A stretch of 64,000 nucleotides of DNA, taken from the NCBI GenBank assembly GCA_033807695.1, contig CM066308.1, positions 3,596,001 through 3,660,000 of the forward strand, in the 5' to 3' direction. A program made the translations under genes and the position numbers. Under the pieces are notes generated by a model. It was not told the origin of the DNA and ran no database searches. It saw only the letters and a program-made list of their open reading frames with translations. The DNA comes from Daedaleopsis sinensis. Taxonomy: Eukaryota > Basidiomycota > Agaricomycetes > Polyporales > Polyporaceae. Numbering within the stretch: position 1 is the first letter of the stretch; each line of letters starts with the position of its first letter. Below are positions 55,218 through 64,000 of this stretch, in pieces.

Positions 55218-58200
55218 ATGCCCTCCGCACGTACAAAAAAAGAACCCAACTCGCCCACACCCCCTTCGGACGACGCCAGTCTCAAGGACCCGTCCGAAAA
55301 CAGCAAGATCAAGAGAAAGTCAGTCGCCATTTCCCCGAGCTTTCCCCGTCCCCCTTCACGACGTCCGAGCCCCCCTCTCCGCCTTCCTCTCCCGTCTCTA
55401 CCCCACACTCTTCAGTCCTCCCTGACAGCGCTTTCCGCCCATGTTGTATCATTTTCCCCGCCTTTGTCCCCGAGCTCGCTGACCCCTATGCTCTTCTCCA
55501 GGCGGCAATCACAGAGTACGTCTCCCGCTCCCCCCGCGTCCCCCTCGTCTGACCCCCCGCACAGGCTGCGACGCCTGTCGTGCGCGCAAGGTGAGGTGTG
55601 CGCGCGAGAACCCCGACGACCCGAAGGGATCCTGCAAGCATTGCATCACCCTCGGCATCCCCTGCACATATGACTACCAGCCCAAGAAGAGGGGTCCGCC
55701 CAACCTGTGAGTGTCTGCACCTCTCCCCGCCCCCTCCGTCGCCGACACCCGTTTGTCTGCTCCAGCTACCTCCGACGCCTCCAGGAGGCGGCTGCGGCAG
55801 CAGCGGCCGCCCAGCAGCAGCAGGATCCCCAAAACGGCTCCGACATCCCCCAGTCGCCCTCCTCCACCTCCCAATCCGCGACGAGCCCGGTGCAGTCCGC
55901 GCTCTCCCCTTCCGCCCAGGTCCCATCCTTCCTCGAGCCTTCCCTTGGATCCGTGCACTCGGTGTCCCCGGTTACGCTCCCCCCGTCCCGCTACCCCATC
56001 GCCGCCGACGGCTTCCACTCGCAGTTCCCTCCGCTCTCCATGTCCGTCCCGTCCTCGTTCGGCAACTCGCGCGGGCCCGAGCATCCCGGCATACCCAACG
56101 CGCTCTCTACACGCTCCCCAGGCAGAGACGACCCGGCGTATGGGTCCCCGTCGGACCAGTTCAGTACGTACCCCCTCTACAACTGGTCATACAAGCAGCA
56201 CCAGGCGCTCTCCGTCCTCCCGCCCACCGCCATCCCCCCGCTATCTTACTACTACCGCCCGCACCGACTGGAGGACGTCGCGCCCCGCGACACGATCCTG
56301 CTCATCATCGCGCTCTTCTTCGACTTTGTATACCCACTAACGCCGTGCGTGCACAAGCCGTCGTTTATGGCGGACGTGCATTCGCGGCGAGAAGAGCGTG
56401 ATCCGCTCTTCTTCGCGCTCGTTATGTCAACCGTCGCGTCTACGCTCGTTCAGGTACCGAGGTCATACCTCCCCATGGAGCGTCACGCGGTCAGAAAGCT
56501 CGCCCAGACATGTCATGAGGCAAGTCGACACATTTCCGTCGCTTCCTACGACCCGCCCACATCCATGCACGTCGTCATCCGGTACTTGTACGTCCTGAAA
56601 TAATCCACATCTCGCGTGCTCGCCTCGTACTCACTGCGATTGCCCCGCATATAGCGACTGCTGCTACCACTTCTGCGAAGGCCATGACGCGACACAGCAC
56701 GCAGCCTTTGGTGAGGCGGCCCACATCGCGGTCACGCTGCGGATGCACGAAGAGTCGTCGTACGAAGGACTCGACCTTATTGAGTGCGAAGTCCGACGGC
56801 GCATATTCTGGCTTCTATTTGGGGGTAAGCATCCTGATTTTTCGCGTTGGCCGCACGAGCTGATCAGCCGGAAAAACCCTATCCTAATCGATCCTGGGCC
56901 TTGTGTTCTCTCACCGCCTCCTGCCCGTGCTCTCACCCGCGATGGTGCGGCTTCGCCGACGCCCACGCAGCGGATAAATCCATGTCCATCCTCCTGGGCC
57001 GCCCCATCTGCCTCCGGGACGAGGACACCACGTGTAATTTTCCACGCGAGCTCGACGACGAGTAGTGAGTGCCAGCCTGACCACGCTCCCGCCCGACGCG
57101 CGCCCGAGAATTAACCATCGCTTCTCCGTGCCCGCGCACGCTCGCAGCATCACGCCGAGCGCATACCTCCCGCAGCCGCACGGGAAGACGGCGATTGTGT
57201 CCGGGCTGAACTACATCTCGCGCATCTTCGCGCTCCTCGGCGAGATCCTCGTGCGCATCCGCGTCGACAAGCGCTCCTCGCCGCAGGGCCAGTTCCTCAC
57301 CGCGCGCCTCGAGGAGGTGCAGGCGCTGCACGCGCGCATCGTGTCCGCGCTCGCGCACGCGCCCGAGCTGCTCCGCATGAAGCCCGCGCACGCGCAGTCG
57401 CACCTCCCGCCAGAGTACGGCGGCGCGGGCTTCCGGCAGGCCGCGTTCACGGAGGTCAAGGACTTCTTCGACAACCCGAACGCGTCGCGCGCGAACGCGC
57501 TCAATCCGTTCCTCGTCATGCAGGCGAACCTGTATGTCACGCAGGTGCGCTCGCATTCACCCCTCCCCGGAGCCGTGGACGTGCTGACGTGCTGACTTGC
57601 TGTGGGGCGGACGACAGCAACTGGTCCGGTTCGTGATCGAGCAGTACCGCGACGAGCTGATCACGTCGCTCCGCGGGGGCGTCGACGAGCACCGCGTCGC
57701 GGAGGACCGCGAGGCCGTCGCGAGCGACCTGCTCAACATCCTGCACAGGTGCGTGTGTGCGTGCTCGCGGAGGTTCGCGGGCGCGGCGCTGATTGGGGCC
57801 GTGTGCGTGCCTGTCCTGCAGCATCCCGATACAGTCCATCGCCACGAACGGGCCGTCGTTGGTGAGTTGCAGTTTGTGTGTGCGGACCAGCGGGGGCGGA
57901 TCCGAGCGTATGCGTTCGGAGTCTCGAGTCTGGGACTCGGAACGGAGCTCGGAACGCGGGGGCGGAACGCAGAACGCAGAACTCTGACGGCAGAACGCGT
58001 CGGAGAGGGTCCTCAGTGGGGAGGAAGAGCGAAGGACGAAGGGCGACGATCTCCGCCTTCTGCTTCCGTCCGTCCGCGGGGCCGTCCGCCGCTGCGTCTG
58101 GGGCATGTGAATGTGCATAGCTGACTGATCGTCCCTCGCAGGTGCACAAGGTCCGCTTCGTCGCCTCGACGCTGCTGGACGCGGTGCGCAAGGCGGAGAC

Positions 58201-58522
58201 GGCACCCGCGTCTGCCGCGCGCGCGCACGCGTATCTCTGTGAGTCGTCGTGCCTTCAGCTGCCCCTCCCGCCCGTAAACCCCCCGCTGCCATGTCGCTGT
58301 CGTTGTCGAGGGCGGGCTCCGCTGACGCTGCCCTGCCCTGCCCAGGGGACTTCTTGTCTATCCTGTCCGAGATCGAGCGGAACTATCTGTGCGTGCCCAG
58401 AGCTTCTCTTCTTTCCCTGTCGGGACGGGGCGCTGATCCTCCTTCTGTGTTCCGTGCACAGGCTGGACGACGACAGGGACGGGACCTCGGCCGACACCGG
58501 CATCCCGCTCATGGCCAACTGA
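55218..58522 (+). CDS. Zn2Cys6 transcription factor with fungal-specific regulatory domain, 12 exons
   Basis: Exons: 55218-55318, 55502-55515, 55565-55706, 55766-56587, 56655-56824, 56971-57064, 57148-57544, 57618-57748, 57822-57861, 58142-58238, 58346-58388 and 58462-58522; 703 residues. The zinc cluster at about residues 40-72 is canonical: CDACRARKVRC then CKHCITLGIPC (C-x2-C-x6-C twice). A basic/linker segment and a Gln/Ala run follow (coiled-coil-like LYLRRLQEAAAA). A fungal_trans middle homology region covers about 200-480 (LLIIALFFDFVYPLTPCVHKPSF, RRRIFWLLFG, SILLGRPICLRDEDT). It is a nuclear DNA-binding activator or repressor resembling XlnR-type regulators; targets are unknown. The 14-nt second exon supplies the residues just before the first zinc-binding Cys. 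Confidence 0.92.
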
Positions 58523-60300
58523 CGACCTCACGCGCACGCCTATGCTCTCTCTTCCGGTACGAGTCTCCCTCAATACCGCCCGCGCCTGCCGCCGGGACAT
58601 CGCATTCGCATTCGCATCCATATCCATATCCATATCAATATTCGAGTCCTACCGCCCGCCCATTCATCGCCGTCTGTTCAACTTCGTCGAGTCCTGTCCA
58701 GAAGGATGGGCACGGATGGCGTCTCGCGAGGACCCGGCCTTGGGAGCTGTACATGATGTACGGTGCCTGTCTCTGTCTCTCTCTGTGTTTGTCTTTGTGG
58801 CCTAGCCATGGTGTTGTTCTCTTAAGGCGTCCGGGGCTCCGAGGCGGGCTCGTTTCCTCCGACTGAGCACGGGCGCCCCCTGACGGCTTGCGGCTGGTGG
58901 AGGCCGCGTATCTTATCCTACCCAGATGTACTCTCTATCTCTCTTTTTCTCCCTACATCCCACATCCCACATCTCATATCCCATATTCGTACTTACTTAG
59001 TGTTGTGCTGCTCTGCTCGTGTCTGGCTCTGTGATGTGCATGCGTTTGTGCTTGTGCCCGTTATATGTATTATAGCTCCAGCGTCTGCGTCCCCGTCTGC
59101 GTCCCCGTCTGCGTCTCTGACTCTGACTCTCCGTGTCATACATGACCATCATGATCTCTATCCGCTCATTACCCACACGTTCACATCTACATCTACATCC
59201 TCGAGGTTCGCGTAAATGTCCGCGTCGACGTCCAGGGCGGCCGATCGTGCATACATACCAACGTTCGTTACAGACTCGTATACGTACAGTTACATACCAT
59301 ATCCGCGTTGTGGCCCTGTCCTCGGACATCCGGACTCCCGTCTGCGCACCCTCGATCGCCACGAAGCCCTCGCCTCGCGTACCGCGAACCGCGAACCGCG
59401 ATCGCCGGATAGGCCAAGGCACGCACTGCCCTCTTGCGACGTCGACGCTCTCCGGTCCGTGACATTCGGACGCGTGCACTTGCGCAATGCATTGCATGCA
59501 CATATGTTGAGCTCGCTGCTGCTGCAGCTGATGCACTAGCGCTTGGATAATGCATTGGATCTGTGGCAGGCTGGCAGCTGGGGTTCAAACGTTCACGCGT
59601 GACCCACAAGCGTCGCGCGAGGCCTGGAAGTCGAAGCACTCGTGGTATGTACGGCTTGACCCCCGTGCGATCGTCGCGAACCGTATTAACCAACCACGCC
59701 CGGCCCCGGCGCGCAGCTCGCTGCCCGAGTCCCGACTCCCATTGGACTGTATTGCTGTCAGGATGTAGGTACTGGTGTCGCGCAGACTGTTTGGACGTTT
59801 GCGTGCGAGGTTGTCCATCATCATTCAATCGTCCGGAGCCTGCGTGATTGCCACCGGGCTCAGTACTCAGTACTCAGTCCCAGTGCTGCTGACACAGTAC
59901 CGAACCTTGCTTGCGATACGTATCAAAATTAAATCGCACTCCGACGCCCTTCGCGATGCACGCACTCGTGCTCGCGGTGGGAGCGTCGGGGGCGCGGTCA
60001 ATTGTGAGGCTTATGGCATGGCACAGGTTTGGGCGGCGAATGCCGAGATTAAGCGGGGGCAGGCCGGAAACGGCAAAAGCGAGGAAGTTGGTAGAACTTA
60101 CTTACTTGGGTAGTTGGAACTTGGACTCGAACCGCGTCGTCCGCATCCCCAAGTCGTTCAGTCCTCCCTCCCTGTCTGCTTTAGTGTAATCAACAGCAAC
60201 AGCAGGTGTCGTCTGACCTCTGCAGTAGCACGGACATTCGCGAAGAAGAGAAGAGAAACCTTGAAGAATAACAAACAACGAATTCGCCAAAAGGGCCACA
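58523..60300. other. Intergenic region
   Basis: Between two plus-strand genes. It contains short simple repeats (one listed separately; another of CATATC/CATTCG type near 58608-58640). No protein-like frame. The end is the aos1 promoter. Confidence 0.4.
59083..59115. repeat. 12-bp tandem repeat, about 2.8 copies
   Basis: Unit GTCTGCGTCCCC, two full copies and a third broken after nine bases, in a non-coding spacer. Confidence 0.8.
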
Positions 60301-63003
60301 ATGGCGACACTTGATCCAGGCACGAAGAGTGTTCCGCTCTCCATCACTGAAGGTGTGTGTTCTGTACTGCAGGAACGCGCTGACGACGGCAACAGAGGTG
60401 CGCTGGAGCGCTGCGGGCGGGTCGCGAACGGCCCCGTGAGGGTGCGAGCCCTCCGAGCCCGTCTACAGCCCCCGAGTGCCCCCGAACGCAGAGCTACACC
60501 ACACCCCAGACGGTTCTGCAGGATTTACATGGCACACGCCCCGCTTCTCCAGCGCCGCCTCCGCTCGCATGTTGCCCGCGTGATTCCGCGCGATGACAGC
60601 CCGCACTCACCTTCCTCTCCGCCTGCGCAGATGAGGCGGCCGTCTACGACAGGCAGATCCGGCTCTGGGGCCTGGAGGCCCAGCAAAGGTGCGCGCCTGG
60701 CCTCACGTGTCTCCGTAGCTGTCCTTGTCTCCCGCCGCAGGGCTGTCAGGCGGCCCGTTCGCGCGTTCTGCGAAGTCAGTGCAGGGTGCCTGCATGTGGT
60801 CGACTAGCCGACTGCACCCACGGCGTCTCGGGCTCGCAGCACGGCTGTCGAACCTGAGATAGGGTGATCCTCATTGGCGCGTCATGCTCTTGGGACCGTG
60901 CCCCGCTATCGACGCCCGGTCGACGGGCGGGAAGCATCAGCAGATGTCGCATGGGGTCGTGCGCGGCAGCTTCGCAGCGCGCGTTGGACGTGTGCAGCGG
61001 ACCCCTTCGTTCTATGCTTAGCCGGCAGCGTGGCGGCGGGCGCGTCATGGGACTCGACTCGAATCGACTTGGTGTACGACGGACGCTGACGGCCGCATAG
61101 GATGCGCAACGCGACGATTCTCGTCGTCCGGCTCAAAGGCACCGCGACTGAGGCCATCAAGAACATCGTCCTCGCAGGCATCGGCAAGCTCGTCGTCGTC
61201 GACGCGGACGACGTGGCCGAGCATGATCTCGGGGCCGGCTTCTTCTTCCGGGACGAAGACGTTGGCAGAAAGGTGAGATGGACAGACGGATGGCTCCGGC
61301 CCGCGGGCAGCCCCCGCAAGACACGATGACATGACGGGGGACGGATGCAAATGCACATGCACATCGCATAACTCAAGCCTGTGGCCGTTGGCCAAGAATG
61401 CGAGGGCCGGCACTCTCAGCGACGTGAACAGCAGAGGCGTGCTTGAACGTCTCTCCGTCAGGTGTGACGCTGTGCCGGGAGGGGGTTGCCTAAAGTGAAC
61501 GCTCGTGCCGAGGTCAATGTGCAAACCCTTCCCGGAGAGGCAAACGCGGGCTCAAACGCTGTCGCCAGGGGTGCGGTGCTGGCGCCTGGAGGCAAACGGA
61601 GCTCTCACGTACGCCAGGAATGCGGCACAGACGCTGCGCAGCGTGTGCGAGCGTAGGCCGCCGGATAGAACGTTCTCAGTGTAGTAGTTCTTGGCTGGGG
61701 CGCTTCACCGTATGTCGTCAGACAGACAGCTTACTAGCTGCTACGACTGTCCGGAGCCTTGTCGACCTCACTGCTGGACCCCAGTCTGCTCGCTGTGCCA
61801 TGCTGAACCAATAGGCTGCGTGCTGACGACATTGTACTTGCAGAAGGTGGACGTCGCCAAGGCAAGGATAGAAAGCCTCAACCCTCTGGTCGCAGTCGAG
61901 ACAGTATCAGACCCTTCCGTCCTTGAAGATGCGGCCCTGGATACCCTGCTTGGCCGCGTGGATCTGGTTTGCGTCACTGACCTGGACCGAGATACCCTGG
62001 TGAGTCTTTCCGTCGAAGTCCTATCTTGCAAGGCTCGTTGACTGTAAGGATCACTCAGGTACGCCTCAATGACACATGCCGGCGACTGAACAAACCCTTT
62101 TACGCCGGCGGGACGTATGGTCTCCTGGGCTACATCTTCTGCGATCTGCTCCAGCATGACTACATCGCTCCGTACGTCGTGTCTTTCTTCGTGGTCTCAC
62201 ACTAGCTCTTGTTCATTATGCGCGCCGCGTGGATTACGCTCCCACAACTATTGCTGTGCCGCGCCGCAGGGACCGGTCGGCGCAGAAGGACGCCGCGAAA
62301 AACGTCAAGGTGACGGCGACATACACCCCCCTTCGTACTGCGCTCCAGCACCGCTGGACAGGGATGACGCGGAGGCAGACAAAAGAGGTCAACCCTGTGA
62401 TTCCGTTCTCTGTGCTCGGTGAGCCCGTCAACGTTACTTAGGCTCCCTCGCCGTTAACCTCGAGCTGACGACGTCCACGCTGGGGGTGGGGCACGCAGCT
62501 GTGTGGGAGTACCAGGCCACACATGGGGGCGCGCTGCCCGACGACGCCGACGCCGCGACAGAGCTCGAGGCGATAGCGAACAAGCTTATCTCCGACGCGG
62601 ACGTGAACAAGCAGGTGCTGGCCGCCATCCCGCGAGAGCTCGTTGAGTGCGCATATCTCTTGCCACGCTCTCATCGGGATTTGTCTTGCTGATCATTGCC
62701 ATGGACGTCCTTTATCTCCGCTCGCTCGTATCGTCCTCCTCGTCTGCTATCGCCCATCGCCCATCGGATATTGTGTCCGTCGTCGATCATGCACCCCTGT
62801 GTACATGGTGCGTGGTCGACGTCGTCAGGACGCTGGCTTCGACCGCGGCACACGAGATGTCCCCGGTGTGTGCGGTCGTGGGTGGGCTGCTCGCGCAAGA
62901 CATACTCAAGGCCCTGGCTGCGCGCGAGCCGCCCATCGCTAACTTCTTCACCTTTGATGGAAACCTGGGCGGTGGGACTGTCGTCAGGATGGCCATGCCG
63001 TAA
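60301..63003 (+). CDS. aos1: SUMO-activating enzyme E1 subunit AOS1/SAE1
   Basis: Eight exons: 60301-60352, 60631-60688, 61101-61272, 61844-61999, 62059-62171, 62270-62418, 62499-62646 and 62829-63003; 340 residues. It pairs with UBA2 to adenylate and activate SUMO in the nucleus. Landmarks: DEAAVYDRQIRLWGLEAQQR, then a ThiF-like fold (ATEAIKNIVLAGIGKLVVVDADDV), KARIESLNPLV, YGLLGYIF and the conserved end HEMSPVCAVVGGLLAQDILKAL...NFFTFDGNLGGGTV. Length fits the family (about 340-350). The first three introns are 278, 412 and 571 nt, five to ten times the local norm. VRLKG replaces the more usual IGLRG/VRLRG in the nucleotide-binding loop. Confidence 0.93.
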
Positions 63004-64000
63004 ATCTCGGGCAGTCAATCACCAAGGCCAGGGTCGCAATGTTAGTGTGGGTAGGGGACGACGTCGTATGTAGTGGGCGATGATGCAAGAGGTGTAACGC
63101 GTACCTAGGAGGTGAAAACAGCGAGACCGATCCTGGAGAGTGAAGACTGGGGAGTAGGTATGCGGCAGGCGTCAGGTCGCAAGGCCCATCGGGGACCTAC
63201 ATAGTGCTTGATTCCCATTGCCCAGTGCTGGATGATCAATGCTCTACGCGTACACATCTGCGCTGACGGTGTAATTCCGACCATCTCGCGCTCGTTCACA
63301 GCTGTTCACAGTGCCCTGCATCCGCTGCATTACGCATCAAGGTTCAGCGGCGAATCAACGTCCTTCGATTCACAGCGGTGAGCGGGTCGGTATCCTCCCT
63401 CCCGCTCGCAATGGTCTCGACCTCAGCCCCAACATGTTTGGCAACACTCGGTGAGTCCATCTGCCCTGTCCCAGGAACCCCACACCCCGTGCAAGCACCC
63501 CGAGGCGATCACCACTTCCGGGTCGCTCAGGCTCTTGGAGGCAGAAACCACTCGTAGTAGCCAAACGCGGTTAGCATGCAGCGTGGGACGGAAAGAAACA
63601 AGCTTTCTATTGCGATCTCGCTCGCTCAATTGCGCGCTGCGCCAACATCCGCCCGAGGCTGTCCCGACATACCCCAAGCAGCCGCGAGGGGGCCCAGGGC
63701 ACTCCCAGGGCCCTGGTTCGCCATAGACCGCGGTTGGCGCGCCGCATCGCGGTGCCCACGGCAAACGAGCGTACATGGCCGATCGGCCGCGATCGGTCTC
63801 TCATGGCCCTCTCCATGCGCGTGCTGTGGGGCACCAGGTCTGAATGGCGTGGGTGCACGGCGCCAGCGGAGGGCGGCGGATGGCGAGGGTTTGCACGCCA
63901 GCGAGATGACCGGAGCAGTCGCTGCTACGGCAGGAGGCCGTCTTGCACAATGTGTATGGTTCGCTGAATGCACGCAGTGCTCCTGACCTCTGCGTGCGGG
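63004..64000. other. Right-hand end, no gene defined
   Basis: 3' flank of aos1. An ATG at 63411 followed by a GTGAGT donor near 63450 could be the first exon of a plus-strand gene running off the window, but no second exon could be proved. GC-rich frames after 63500 on both strands are unresolved. Confidence 0.3.

Noticed and set aside
60090..60200. tRNA-like T-loop (TTCGAGT) on the minus strand
   Set aside because: The flanking five-base stems do not pair and no D or anticodon arm can be drawn.
63423..63776. 117-codon minus frame near the right edge
   Set aside because: Overlaps other frames of similar length on both strands; no motif decides between them.

Overview
The window looks like chromosomal DNA of an intron-rich basidiomycete fungus, most likely an agaricomycete. 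The coding regions are GC-rich and almost every gene is cut by GT..AG introns of about 50-70 nt. Protein families typical of such fungi are present: a MATH-BTB adaptor, F-box/leucine-rich proteins, a microsomal P450 and a Zn2Cys6 regulator. I see no rRNA, no convincing tRNA, no CRISPR and no intact transposon. All gene models were spliced by hand. Where exon phases and family motifs agree through to the stop codon I give high confidence.

Left part (1-20 kb): an unknown partial gene; an F-box protein; the CAF1/POP2 deadenylase; an unassigned spliced gene; a 21-exon BZZ1-type F-BAR/C1/SH3 actin regulator; a small secreted double-psi beta-barrel protein; two weak minus-strand genes; and mannitol-1-phosphate 5-dehydrogenase. 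Middle (20-38 kb): a SAP-domain protein, an acyl-CoA synthetase, the actin-capping protein alpha subunit, a protein with several zinc modules, a cytochrome P450 and isocitrate lyase. Right (38-64 kb): a MATH-BTB protein, a second F-box protein, a GRASP-domain Golgi/secretion protein with a histidine-rich tail, a long mitochondrial PPR protein, a Zn2Cys6 transcription factor and the SUMO E1 subunit AOS1.

The genes form no obvious single operon-like pathway, but some themes recur. Fatty-acid activation and the glyoxylate cycle are represented by the acyl-CoA synthetase and isocitrate lyase, both ending in PTS1-like tripeptides. Cortical actin is represented by BZZ1 and the capping protein. Ubiquitin/SUMO functions are represented by two F-box proteins, one MATH-BTB protein and AOS1.

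Three things stand out. Microexons of 7-22 nt occur repeatedly in BZZ1, the acyl-CoA synthetase and the Zn2Cys6 factor. In many genes GC content rises from the 5' to the 3' end of the coding sequence on both strands. The GRASP homologue carries a His-Asp repeat tail.
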